Shown: piece after piece, positions 24,324 through 33,389 of the stretch
Position numbering within the stretch: position 1 is the stretch's first letter
How the letters are laid out: each line of letters begins with the position of its first letter
Assembly: GCA_026389025.1 (NCBI GenBank)
Contig: JAPLIQ010000026.1
Span: 1 to 48,532, forward strand
Reading direction: 5' to 3'
DNA from: Candidatus Babelota bacterium
GTDB taxonomy: Bacteria > Babelota > Babeliae > Babelales > Chromulinivoraceae
Length of the DNA stretch: 48,532 nucleotides
The notes under the pieces: model-generated
Databases searched by the model: none
Told to the model about the DNA's origin: nothing
The model's input: only the letters and a program-made list of their open reading frames with translations
Made by a program: the position numbers and the translations under genes

Positions 24324-27080
24324 ATGAAAAATATAAAAATAGTATTTTTGAGTAGTGCTTTGATGGGTGCAAGTTGCTTGTATTCAGGATTTTTTTTACC
24401 CGGTGGTGATAAATCTACAATAGACACGGCTCCAAAACCGTCACGTAACAATATATTTTCAAGCGTGAAAAATAATGCAGAAGCCGCGCCAAAGTCAAGC
24501 AAGCCAGTAACTCCAGTCATGGATTTTTCTATGCCTGAGCCTGCGCCTGTAGCTACGGCTAAAGTGACTCGTGATATTTCGCCAGAACCAAAGTCAAAGC
24601 CAGAGCCAAAAAAAATTATTGAAGAAAAAGAAGACAAGCCTGTAGAGGTTGCAAAGCAAGCTCCGATTAAAAAAATTGATGCAGCACCAATTAAAAAGCT
24701 TATCGAAGAAAAAACTGAGCATAAAGAGTCAGGAGTTTTGTATCAAAATAAACATGACGTGCAAGACAGCGCAACGATAGCGTTCAACTTTGAAGAAGCA
24801 AGCTTGGCTAATTTAGTTTCTTATATTGAAGCTGTTCATAATATCAAATTTATACATGATGAAATCATTACCCCGACGGCTAAAGATGGCAAAGGTTATG
24901 CCGGCCATAAAATTACTTTTAGAACCAATAAAAATTTAACGAGAAAAGAAAGCTGGGATTTATTTTTAACGTTCTTGCACATTGCAGGACTCGACGTTGT
25001 ACCAATGGTACAAGAAGGTTTTTATAAAATTGTACCTTTGACTAGAGTAAATAGTGAAACAGTTCCAACATTTATCGGCGTCGATGTAAATACTTTGCCT
25101 GACAGCGATATGATTGTTCGATTTGTTTATTTTTCTAAAAATATTGATCCAAAAAACATTATATCAGTTTTAAAACCTATGCAGGGTGGATCAGGAAAAT
25201 TAGATACCTTTGCAGGACTTAAAGCTCTTATTTTTACGGATCGCGCTTGTTCAATTAAATCGCTTATGCAAATTGTTACAGAGTTAGACCATTCAGTGCT
25301 GCCTGAAGTTTTATCTGTGGTGAAATTAAAACGAGTAACTGCTACCGATGTTAAAACACTTTATAATTCTTTAATATCAAAGTCTGGAGCTGCAGCAGGA
25401 CCGCAGCCAGCGCAGGTGTGGACTCCTGGAAAAAAAGAAGCTTCAATGGAATATTTTCCTCAAGGCGTTGTACTTGTTGCAAATGATCGAACAAACTCAT
25501 TAATTCTTTTGGGTGCCGCTAAAGAGGTAAAGCGTGTAGAAGACTTTATAGTTAATCATGTTGATATCCCTCTTGATCGTGGAGCTCCTCCAATCTTTAC
25601 GTATCCACTGCAATATACTGTTGCAGCAGATGTCGCCACGCTACTGAGCAAAATTATTTCGTATGGTTCAAATGCAACAACTGGTCCTATACCGCATGGC
25701 GGAGTGCTTGATGGTGTTAAATATTTCCAAAAAATGACTATTGTTCCAGATTTACATACAAACTCACTTATTATTAATGCAACGCCAGAAGACTTTGAAG
25801 CCATTAAACCTTTAATTGCAGAGCTTGACATAGCTCAAAAGCAAATTGGCTTAGAAGTTTTAATTGTGCAGGTCAAAGACATCGATACTAAGACACTGGG
25901 TGCTCAAATTAGTGGACCAAATGGTGCCGGAAGTCTGGTCCCTGGCGCTAGCAAGCTTGGACCAACATTCCTGCAAAACGTAACAGCTCAAACTTCAGGT
26001 GTTCCGTCAGGAACGCCAATTGTTGTCACTGGTGGAAACCCTCCTGCTACCGAAGATTTTTCAATTAAATCAAGCTTGGCACTGCTTCTTGGAGGCAATG
26101 CGCTCAATGAAGCGGGAAGTCTTTTAGTTACTTTTGGCAAACCGATATGGGCTATTTTTAAAGTATTAAAAACACTTACTTCCTCGCATATTGTTGCTAA
26201 TCCATTTGTAGTTGTTTCTAATAACACTACCGCTGAAATTAGAAGTGGTGAGGAGCGTCGACAAGTTTCTGGCAGAGTTGTTTCAACTGGGGCTTTAACA
26301 ACAACTGGATTTACAAATATTGAAGCAACACTTGAAGTACAAATTACACCACAAATTAATAAAAAAAATATTATAAATTTAAGCATAATGGTTAAAAATA
26401 GTCGATTTACCCAAACTTCAACTCCTTCGGATAGCGATGGTGATCTTTCTCCTCGTGATGAAAAAAAGATAGAAACTACAGCATCTGTGGCCAATGGTGA
26501 AACGTTGGTGCTTGGTGGAATAATGACAGAAACATATTCTTCAGCATCAAACGGTGTGCCATTTTTAGAAAACATCCCAGTGTTTGGTTGGTTCTTTAAA
26601 TCAAAGACCAGAACGATAACGCGTGATCATTTCTTAATTTTCATATCGCCACGAGTAATAGATCCGACCAGTGATTCAAAAGATATTGATGAGTATACTG
26701 ACTACAAAATGAGAGAAGCTCAGAAAAACATAGATTTAATTGATGATACAGATTGGTTTGTAAACAGAAGAGATCCGGTTCAGCGAGCATTTTTTGGAAC
26801 ATCAGGCATGAGAGTCTTACAAGAACTCAATACGGGCGGCACTTTTGCAAAAAGAAAAGAAATTGATGGAAAAATAAATCATCCAGAAGGTTCAATCGAT
26901 CAGCAAAATTTAACCGAAAAGAAAAAGAAAGAAAAAAAGAAAAAGAAAAAATCAAAACAGCAGCAACGCGATCAAGGGTCTAGTATGAGTTTTGATATAG
27001 AGCCAAGTCAGCCTGAAAACGTATCGCAGTCTATGAAAAATTCGATTCAAGGTAGTATGCAGCAAGGGAGGGGACGATAA
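24324..27080 (+). CDS. gspD: Secretin, GspD-like (first copy)
   Basis: GspD forms the outer-membrane secretin pore. The 918-residue chain starts with a signal sequence and a long Pro/Lys/Glu-rich linker (about 30-140). An N0 domain lies at about 150-240. A segment with IGVDVNTLPD (249-274) is shared with the second secretin. N1-N3 ring domains follow to about 500. The secretin core lies at about 590-800 (TSSHIVANPFVVVSNNTTAEI, ANGETLVLGGIMTE, VPFLENIPVFGWFF). The C-terminal tail carries an unusual lysine run near 870 and is rich in Gln and Ser. gspL starts on the base after the stop, with a strong GGGAGGGG site inside the end of this gene. Confidence 0.93.
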   Translation: MKNIKIVFLSSALMGASCLYSGFFLPGGDKSTIDTAPKPSRNNIFSSVKNNAEAAPKSSKPVTPVMDFSMPEPAPVATAKVTRDISPEPKSKPEPKKIIEEKEDKPVEVAKQAPIKKIDAAPIKKLIEEKTEHKESGVLYQNKHDVQDSATIAFNFEEASLANLVSYIEAVHNIKFIHDEIITPTAKDGKGYAGHKITFRTNKNLTRKESWDLFLTFLHIAGLDVVPMVQEGFYKIVPLTRVNSETVPTFIGVDVNTLPDSDMIVRFVYFSKNIDPKNIISVLKPMQGGSGKLDTFAGLKALIFTDRACSIKSLMQIVTELDHSVLPEVLSVVKLKRVTATDVKTLYNSLISKSGAAAGPQPAQVWTPGKKEASMEYFPQGVVLVANDRTNSLILLGAAKEVKRVEDFIVNHVDIPLDRGAPPIFTYPLQYTVAADVATLLSKIISYGSNATTGPIPHGGVLDGVKYFQKMTIVPDLHTNSLIINATPEDFEAIKPLIAELDIAQKQIGLEVLIVQVKDIDTKTLGAQISGPNGAGSLVPGASKLGPTFLQNVTAQTSGVPSGTPIVVTGGNPPATEDFSIKSSLALLLGGNALNEAGSLLVTFGKPIWAIFKVLKTLTSSHIVANPFVVVSNNTTAEIRSGEERRQVSGRVVSTGALTTTGFTNIEATLEVQITPQINKKNIINLSIMVKNSRFTQTSTPSDSDGDLSPRDEKKIETTASVANGETLVLGGIMTETYSSASNGVPFLENIPVFGWFFKSKTRTITRDHFLIFISPRVIDPTSDSKDIDEYTDYKMREAQKNIDLIDDTDWFVNRRDPVQRAFFGTSGMRVLQELNTGGTFAKRKEIDGKINHPEGSIDQQNLTEKKKKEKKKKKKSKQQQRDQGSSMSFDIEPSQPENVSQSMKNSIQGSMQQGRGR

Positions 27081-28859
27081 ATGTTGAGTGATATTTTAGT
27101 ACCTGAAAAAATTGGCAACTATTATTTATTTCAAAAACGAGTTTTAAGTTTTGACGTTACGCCAATGCTCGTTCAAGGATTGCTACTGGATTACACCGGT
27201 AAAACAGTCCAGATTAAAAATAAAATTACGATAGCTCTCAAAGATTTTTCTCCTCAAGCACAAATAAGTGCTATAAAAAAGATTGCTTCAAGCATTGGTA
27301 CCTATGATGAGGTAGTAACCTCTCTTTCAAGTTCTTTAGTAGTTTTTAAAGAAATTCAATTGCCTTTTTTAGGTCGCGATAAACTTGAAATGATCGTTGC
27401 GTATGAAGTAGAAGCTTTACTGCCATTTTCTGTTGACCAAGCTGTGATTGATTTTATAGTTACGTCAGAGGATTTGGATAAGAAAATATCGACGGTACTT
27501 GTGGCGGCAGTTCGAAAAGAAGACATTGACAACCAGTATGCTCACTTTGAAAAAGCAGAAGTTGCGCTTTCTGTCATTACCATTGATATTCTTGCTCTTT
27601 ATACTTTGTATTTCCATGGTATGTATGCGCCACATAAAGCAGTTCATCCTATATCGCTGCCACAACAACCAGAGCAATTACTGCTTACGACTTCAAGCTC
27701 TCGTTTTTCTACATTTAAAAATTATCTAGATAAAATTCGAAATCTTTTTGGACGCAAAAAAGTTCCAACTTCAGAGTCGGCAACATTTGCTCCTGCTCAA
27801 ATAACACACAAGCAAGTAGAGCTTTTGGTCGACGTTGGGTTTGACGTTATCAGAGTACTCTACATGCAAGATGGAGTGCTGCGTGCAGTCAGAACGATCC
27901 CTTTTGGTATATCTGACATTGCTCAAACCATGAGCGTGCAAACAGGAACTGCTTATTATGATATGGCTCATGATCTCATATCTGCTCAAGAATTACAGAT
28001 TCCAGAAGATATCGTTGCTGCAGAATTAAAAAAAATATTTGAAGAAGTTTCAAAGACGTTACTGTTCTTTGAAAAGCAAGAGAGCCTTGTGTACGTAAAA
28101 CCACAAAAAATCTGGTTTTCTGGATGGGGATGTAATCTTTCAAAATTTGCGCAGGAAGCTCAATTGTTTTTTGGTAGTCATGCTCATTTGATCGATATAG
28201 AAAAAATTCTTACTCAATTATCTATAAAAGTAGTGCCAAAAGAAAAGTTAAAAATTGATAGCATGCTAAGTCTTGCCCTTGGCGTTTTTATACACTTTGA
28301 CGATAATATTAATTTCTTAAAAACTTTTGCTAAAAAAACTGATAACAATTTGCTGAGCAAGCAACTTACTGCACTCTTGCTTATGACTGTTTTATGTTTG
28401 GGCGGCGTTTTCTGGAGCAGCTTTTCTGTGCTGCAAAAATGGGAATCGTCTTATAATTCATCGAGAAAAGAACTTATTAAGACCGTTGGACAGCGTATGA
28501 ATATTGATTTAAAAAATGAAAAAAGTATTAAAACTATCGAGCTAAAAGCTCAAGAAGCTTTTAAGCGAGAAAAAGATTTGTGGTTTTTATTTTCAAAGCA
28601 AACAGAGCAATCTCTTTTAAAGTATTTACAAGATCTAAGCGTGAACATTGATCGTGAGGCCATAGGTCTTGACTTGCGATCTATGCATCTTGATTATGAA
28701 AAAGCTACATTGACAGGAACTCTTAAAAGCTTGGAAGCTATAGAAGTTTTTGAAGAAGAGTTGTTGGGCTTGAAATTTTTCACCTTGGTTGAAATACCGC
28801 GCGAAATTGAATTTTCTGTACAGCTTAAGGTTAAAGATAATTCAAAGGGGGCCTTATGA
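27081..28859 (+). CDS. gspL: Type II secretion GspL-like protein (PilM fold plus PilN-like domain)
   Basis: GspL recruits the cytoplasmic assembly ATPase to the inner membrane. The first ~400 residues look like the actin-like PilM/GspL cytoplasmic domain (LPFLGRDKLEMIVAYEVEALLPF, and later VDVGFDVIRVLYMQDG). A single transmembrane helix at about 426-448 (LTALLLMTVLCLGGVFW) is followed by a periplasmic PilN-like domain. At 592 residues it is longer than typical GspL (about 400), with a Lys/Arg-rich insert near 210-235. It overlaps the next gene by four bases (ATGA). The partner gspE is not in the window. Confidence 0.8.
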   Translation: MLSDILVPEKIGNYYLFQKRVLSFDVTPMLVQGLLLDYTGKTVQIKNKITIALKDFSPQAQISAIKKIASSIGTYDEVVTSLSSSLVVFKEIQLPFLGRDKLEMIVAYEVEALLPFSVDQAVIDFIVTSEDLDKKISTVLVAAVRKEDIDNQYAHFEKAEVALSVITIDILALYTLYFHGMYAPHKAVHPISLPQQPEQLLLTTSSSRFSTFKNYLDKIRNLFGRKKVPTSESATFAPAQITHKQVELLVDVGFDVIRVLYMQDGVLRAVRTIPFGISDIAQTMSVQTGTAYYDMAHDLISAQELQIPEDIVAAELKKIFEEVSKTLLFFEKQESLVYVKPQKIWFSGWGCNLSKFAQEAQLFFGSHAHLIDIEKILTQLSIKVVPKEKLKIDSMLSLALGVFIHFDDNINFLKTFAKKTDNNLLSKQLTALLLMTVLCLGGVFWSSFSVLQKWESSYNSSRKELIKTVGQRMNIDLKNEKSIKTIELKAQEAFKREKDLWFLFSKQTEQSLLKYLQDLSVNIDREAIGLDLRSMHLDYEKATLTGTLKSLEAIEVFEEELLGLKFFTLVEIPREIEFSVQLKVKDNSKGAL

Positions 28860-29422
28860 TGCTATTTGATTCAGTTCGTGATTTTGTCCGTAGTTTTGAT
28901 CGTAAAGAGTTACGTTTGTGGGGCACTATCTACGTAGGCACTTGTGGGGCTATAGTGATAGGGATTGTAATTTGGCATATTTTTGCTTTGAAAGGTATTA
29001 AAAGTAAAATAGTCACATTAAATAAATCTCGCGCAACTGTTCAAGAAGTTTTGACACAATACCAAGCAGTTGAAGAGCAAAAAAATAAAGTTGCTGAGAT
29101 TTTAAAGGCAAATAAAAGTTTCACAATTCAAAAGTTTTTTCAAGAGTTACAAGCTAAGTATCCAGCAGCGCAGCAAGCAACTTCAGACTTTTCATTCAAA
29201 AAGCTCCCGAATAGTTACACCGAGGAAAGCTTGGCTTTAAGTTTTTCAAATATTGATACGCAGCTGTTATGTGAAATTTTACAATACATAGAAAGCCAAT
29301 CTTTGGTGTATGTAACTTTGGATGGTATTGATATTTCCAAAATGAGTAACGCAAAAAAAATTAATGTGAAAATGTCGATAGCTACACTCAGGGCAGAAGC
29401 TACACTTAGAGCAGAGGAATAA
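28856..29422 (+). CDS. gspM: Type II secretion GspM/PilO-like protein
   Basis: This is a short single-pass inner-membrane protein of 188 residues. The transmembrane helix lies at about 24-45 (TIYVGTCGAIVIGIVIWHIFAL), followed by a coiled coil (about 48-85) and a ferredoxin-like domain. GspM and PilO have this layout and pair with GspL and PilN. The assignment rests on size, topology and position directly after gspL. The extreme C terminus is a tandem duplication, ATLRAEATLRAE. The start overlaps the gspL stop, so translation is coupled. Confidence 0.65.
   Translation: MMLFDSVRDFVRSFDRKELRLWGTIYVGTCGAIVIGIVIWHIFALKGIKSKIVTLNKSRATVQEVLTQYQAVEEQKNKVAEILKANKSFTIQKFFQELQAKYPAAQQATSDFSFKKLPNSYTEESLALSFSNIDTQLLCEILQYIESQSLVYVTLDGIDISKMSNAKKINVKMSIATLRAEATLRAEE
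29381..29416 (+). repeat. 18-bp imperfect tandem duplication at the end of gspM
   Basis: GCTACACTCAGGGCAGAA is followed directly by GCTACACTTAGAGCAGAG, encoding ATLRAE twice. The three base differences fall at synonymous positions. Confidence 0.8.
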
Positions 29423-29427
29423 GAAAG

Positions 29428-32022
29428 ATGATACGACATAAGCACATACTAGTTGGATTTTTTTTCATGGCAAGCGCTATTGCCCATGGCATGCTTCTTG
29501 ACTCTGATGTTGACTCAGCAGCTTTGGAAAAAAAAATAAAGGCTACAGAGAAAAAACGTTCAGTTGCTGGCACATCAAGTGAGTTGGTTGAGTTCTCGTA
29601 TCAACAAAAAAACTTAAAAGATCTTTTAAATGAATTTGCTCAAAAATTAAACATTAATATTTTATATCCAGAAACTGAAGCAATTGTAACAACGGTAACT
29701 TTTGACGCTGGAAGAAAAGTAACCATGACAGAGGCTTGGGACTTTGTGGCTATGATCTGCGAGCAGGCTGGGTATACGCTCGTGCTTCGTGGCAATGGAA
29801 TTTACACTCTAATTACCAATACAAAAGCTTTCTCAGAGCCACTACCTTTGTACATTGGTGTTGATTATATGCAACTTCCCGATACCGCAGAACGTATTCG
29901 ATTTATTTATTATTTTAATAATATTTCAGTGAAAAAAGCGCCACAGCAACAAGAGCTTCTATTAATTCTCAACAATATTCTTCCTGTTCTTCCTACACCA
30001 GAAGCAAACAAGCAACTCGTTTTTGATCCTTACACAAACTCAATGATTTTGACCACTCGGTCAGAGATGGTTAAAACAGTTATGCAATTGGTTACCATTC
30101 TTGATGAGTCTGGGTTTCAAGAAGCTGTAGAAGTTTTAAAAATTGAGTATGCAAAATCTGATGAAGTAGTTAAAGTTCTGAAAGATCTTACCCAAAGCGG
30201 TGATGCTGCCAAAAAACCAGACATGGGCCTGAGTGGTGGCCCGCGGGCTCGTTATTTTTCTGAATATGTAAAAGTTGAAGATCTTGATCCAAAAGGCTCA
30301 AAGAGAAAATTAAACACCATAGTCATCATGGGAAAAACAGAAGACGTTGAAGAGATTAAAAAATTCATTAAAAAGTATTTAGATTTACCCTTAGAAAGTG
30401 GCAAATCTTTTTTTCACGTTGTTGAGTTGCAATGGCTCAATGCAGCTAAATTTCAAAGTGTTTTAAGCTTACTTGTTAAAGGTGATGGTAGTGGCTCGGG
30501 TCAATCTACAACCTCTGCAGTATCTGATTTAGGGTTTGAGCCACATATTCAAATTGTTGCTGAGGGTATTACAGGTGGAAATGCACCAGGAAGCAGTCCA
30601 GTATCTACTTCGGGCGGTTCGGCAGGTATTACGCCAGCTCCCGTACAGCAAGGTGGCAACAGACTGGTTGTTGCTTGTTCAAGCAGAGATTGGGAACGTA
30701 TCGATTCGCTCATTAAGCAACTTGATATACCTCAAAAGCAAGTGATTATTGAAGCAATTGTTATGGATTTAGATTTGTTAATTACTCGTAAGCTTGGGGC
30801 ACAGATAAGAACACGTGGACTTGTTCCAACTATTTTTCCAAAAGATATGCAAGCACAGGCTGGAATGCTTATTAACAACATTGTTGGCAATGATTTCCCA
30901 AGCAATTCTAGCAGTACTGCTTATAATTTAGTTGGAGATTTGTCTGATATTTTAAATCCTAGTGGTATTGCTGCTGGTGGTTCTTTAGCAACACCTAACC
31001 TACCTGCTCTAACGCCACCTGGGACCGCTTCAACTGCTCCTTCAGCATTTAATAATGGCAGCACTATGTTTATGATTAATGGAGGAAAAGAACGAACCAA
31101 TGGTGTTTGGGCTTTTTTCCAGCTTCTTGCATCGCACAGTTCATCAAAAGTTTTTACCCGTCCGGTAATTATGGCTTTAAATAATCAGAAAGCGTCTGTT
31201 GAAAGTAGTATTACTAAAAATTTACCAGATAAAGTTACAAGCGGCGTAAATCCGACAGTGAATTATATCCAAATGGTAGCTCCTGTAAGTATTAGTTTCA
31301 CACCACTCATTAGTGAAAACAATTCAGTTAGCCTGCAAATACAAACAAGCTTGGTAACCTGGTTAGCGCCAGACAGTGTATCGGCAGGTACAAGGTCAAA
31401 ACGTATTTTAAATACAACCGTTTCTATGAAAAGTGGTGATGTGTTGATCTTGGGAGGGCTTATTAAAGAAGCTACAGAAGTCACAAAACAATCAGTGCCA
31501 TTTTTTGAAAGTATTCCTGTCATTGGTAACTTATTTACTAGCCGAAGTAAAAAATCACAAGCAACGCAATTGTATGTTTTAATTCGTCCTACGGTAGTTA
31601 TTCCAAGAGCGCAAGGTGGCGCAGGACCGATTACAAAATCTGCAGGAAACTTTATGGTTGATCAGCTTGCCGAGAGTGAAGAAGCATTTGGAAACTTAAA
31701 AGATCCGATAACTCGTTGGTTTTTTAATAGCAATACTGATCAATCAGCATCTGAGCTCTTAGAAGAAAAATTAGAAGAGCTACCTGCGTTTGATTTAGGA
31801 CAAAGCAATTTTGACGCTCCAATAAAAAATACAACTGCGCGAAAACCTGAGAGTCAGGGTGGCGATATGAAAGTTGGTTGGTTTAGCGATGTTGCATCAA
31901 ACAGTAAATTTGCAACCAGAGCGGCAGTTGATGGACGCATTGATTCAATGACAAAATTCCTAAAAGATCTTGAAAATCCATTTGAAGCTGGAATACAAGC
32001 TAAGCAGCGACTGCAAGTTTAA
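29428..32022 (+). CDS. Secretin, GspD-like (second copy)
   Basis: A second secretin of 864 residues lies five bases after gspM. It has a signal peptide (HILVGFFFMASAIAHG), an N0 domain at about 52-130 (FSYQQKNLKDLLNEFAQKL), the IGVDYMQLPD segment at 141-165 and ring domains to about 450. The secretin core follows at about 555-735 (SSKVFTRPVIMALNNQKASV, SGDVLILGGLIKE, VPFFESIPVIGNLF). It is clearly paralogous to the first copy but lacks the long Pro/Lys N-terminal linker and the lysine-rich tail. A tail of about 130 residues after the core has no recognised domain. It is the last gene before a strong terminator. Whether the two copies form one mixed pore or two pores cannot be told from sequence. 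Confidence 0.92.
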   Translation: MIRHKHILVGFFFMASAIAHGMLLDSDVDSAALEKKIKATEKKRSVAGTSSELVEFSYQQKNLKDLLNEFAQKLNINILYPETEAIVTTVTFDAGRKVTMTEAWDFVAMICEQAGYTLVLRGNGIYTLITNTKAFSEPLPLYIGVDYMQLPDTAERIRFIYYFNNISVKKAPQQQELLLILNNILPVLPTPEANKQLVFDPYTNSMILTTRSEMVKTVMQLVTILDESGFQEAVEVLKIEYAKSDEVVKVLKDLTQSGDAAKKPDMGLSGGPRARYFSEYVKVEDLDPKGSKRKLNTIVIMGKTEDVEEIKKFIKKYLDLPLESGKSFFHVVELQWLNAAKFQSVLSLLVKGDGSGSGQSTTSAVSDLGFEPHIQIVAEGITGGNAPGSSPVSTSGGSAGITPAPVQQGGNRLVVACSSRDWERIDSLIKQLDIPQKQVIIEAIVMDLDLLITRKLGAQIRTRGLVPTIFPKDMQAQAGMLINNIVGNDFPSNSSSTAYNLVGDLSDILNPSGIAAGGSLATPNLPALTPPGTASTAPSAFNNGSTMFMINGGKERTNGVWAFFQLLASHSSSKVFTRPVIMALNNQKASVESSITKNLPDKVTSGVNPTVNYIQMVAPVSISFTPLISENNSVSLQIQTSLVTWLAPDSVSAGTRSKRILNTTVSMKSGDVLILGGLIKEATEVTKQSVPFFESIPVIGNLFTSRSKKSQATQLYVLIRPTVVIPRAQGGAGPITKSAGNFMVDQLAESEEAFGNLKDPITRWFFNSNTDQSASELLEEKLEELPAFDLGQSNFDAPIKNTTARKPESQGGDMKVGWFSDVASNSKFATRAAVDGRIDSMTKFLKDLENPFEAGIQAKQRLQV

Positions 32023-32040
32023 ATTAATAAAATAGTTATG

Positions 32041-32072
32041 AAAAAAGCCTTGGAACTTGCCAAGGCTTTTTT
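32041..32072. terminator. Bidirectional terminator after the secretion run
   Basis: A perfect 13-base-pair stem (AAAAAAGCCTTGG with CCAAGGCTTTTTT) closes an AACTTG loop. It separates the second secretin from the convergent enolase-like gene. Confidence 0.9.
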
Positions 32073-32094
32073 GTTGTGCAAAATTCATAATTTT

Positions 32095-33333
32095 TTAATG
32101 CAGCAAGATACATTTTTGCGTCATTAAATATCGCTCGATCTCAAGCAGTCGGTTGTATTTCGTCATATGCTCACTACCGCAAGGAGCACCAGCCTTTAGA
32201 AATGCGGCACCAGTTCCAACGGCCAGGTCGCTGACAAAGCTGTCGTTGGTACCCATGCTATCACCAGCTATGATGTGAACACGATTATTATTTCTGCATG
32301 CCTCAATGGCGGCAATAGTCTTGCTAACGGTGCCAAGATATTCTGGTTTTATAATGACCATATTCGAAATTCTTTGCAGAATCCCCCATCTGATTTTCAT
32401 AGGGTTTGAGCTAAAAATTTTATCCCCAGCAATTTTTATAGTTGGTGATAGTTCTCTGGTAAGCAGTTTCCAGCCAGCATGATCACTTTCTGCCATTGGA
32501 TCTTGTAGGTAGGTGATTGAAGGATATTTATTGATCAGCGCAGAGTACGTGTCGACAAGACCTTGAGAAGATAGTGCTTCTTTGCTCCATGAATATATTT
32601 TTGTGCCGTCATCATAAAAGTCTTGTGCTGCGATATGAAGACCAAACTCGTAGGTGTGATCAGGAATGGTGTGCGTGATGCTTTCAAGAAGGGTAAATAT
32701 TTCATCGATGTCATTAAAGTGCGGCGAGAATGATCCGTAAGGGCCAGTTGTCGTTGCGTGATGTTTTACCTGTAAAATTTTTTTAGTGTGATGGTGAAGT
32801 AAAATTGCTGCGTGAAGATTGTTTTCATAAGAGCTTTGATTTGGTATGACCAAAACCTCTTTTATTTCTGGAATGCTTTGGTACGAACGACATTGAAAAA
32901 TAGAAGTAAGAGGCTTAGGAATAAATATTTTTTCTGTTCCTGAAATTGTTTGTAAAAATTGAAATAAATGCAAACCCTCTGCAGCAGCTTGAGCTTTAAA
33001 AAGCGACATACTCACTACAAGAGTTGTGTTGCTGCCAATGAGTTCAATATCAAGATCCATGAGCATGCTGTCCATAGCAAGTGCATTAATTGGTTGATTG
33101 ATAAACGCCGGAGCAATGATGTCGTTGATGAAATTGATAGATTGCTGCATGCGCTCTTGGATGATTCGATTGTTTGTGTCGTAGACGTAAGTGGCAGCGC
33201 CCAAAGGTTGATCAAACCCAGAAGGAATGGAGCTTTTTACGGTTTGTGCGTTTTCAAGCTCGATAGAACATTGAATCGTTGGCAATCCTTGAGCATTAAA
33301 AATTTCTTCAGCAAAAATTCTTGTTATGATCAC
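32095..33333 (-). CDS. Degenerate enolase-like protein (catalytic residues lost)
   Basis: The 412 residues align with enolase end to end (PSG near 37, GSNTTLVVSMS near 100, SDLAVGTGAAFLKAGAP near 368, KYNRLLEIE near 392). Most active-site positions are changed, by comparison with E. coli enolase: His158 is Ser150, Glu208 is Tyr199, the metal ligands Asp245 and Glu289 are His233 and Gln277, and His369-Arg370 are Gly357-Asp358. Only one metal ligand (Asp304), the base Lys329, Lys380 and Glu159 remain. Normal enolase activity is therefore unlikely. The frame is intact and a good AAAGGAG site precedes the GTG start, so it is expressed and under constraint, not a decayed pseudogene. There is no signal peptide. 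A -10-like TATAAT lies at 33351-33356 on the minus strand. Confidence 0.85.
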   Translation of the reverse strand: MIITRIFAEEIFNAQGLPTIQCSIELENAQTVKSSIPSGFDQPLGAATYVYDTNNRIIQERMQQSINFINDIIAPAFINQPINALAMDSMLMDLDIELIGSNTTLVVSMSLFKAQAAAEGLHLFQFLQTISGTEKIFIPKPLTSIFQCRSYQSIPEIKEVLVIPNQSSYENNLHAAILLHHHTKKILQVKHHATTTGPYGSFSPHFNDIDEIFTLLESITHTIPDHTYEFGLHIAAQDFYDDGTKIYSWSKEALSSQGLVDTYSALINKYPSITYLQDPMAESDHAGWKLLTRELSPTIKIAGDKIFSSNPMKIRWGILQRISNMVIIKPEYLGTVSKTIAAIEACRNNNRVHIIAGDSMGTNDSFVSDLAVGTGAAFLKAGAPCGSEHMTKYNRLLEIERYLMTQKCILLH

Positions 33334-33360
33334 GTTACTTCTCCTTTTATATTATACCTC

Positions 33361-33381
33361 GGCGAAGCTGAAAGCGTAGCC
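33361..33381. repeat. GC-rich imperfect inverted repeat
   Basis: GGCGAAGC and GCGTAGCC flank a TGAAA loop with two mismatches. It is much richer in G and C than its surroundings and sits between the enolase-like gene and the CorC-like gene. Confidence 0.4.
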
Positions 33382-33389
33382 TGGGCTAT

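Noticed and set aside
25988-26575. A 195-codon open frame on the minus strand.
   Set aside because: It lies wholly inside the secretin core of the first gspD, which is supported by clear family motifs.
32095-33333. Calling the enolase-like gene a pseudogene.
   Set aside because: The frame, start signal and length are intact with no stop codons; only catalytic residues have changed.
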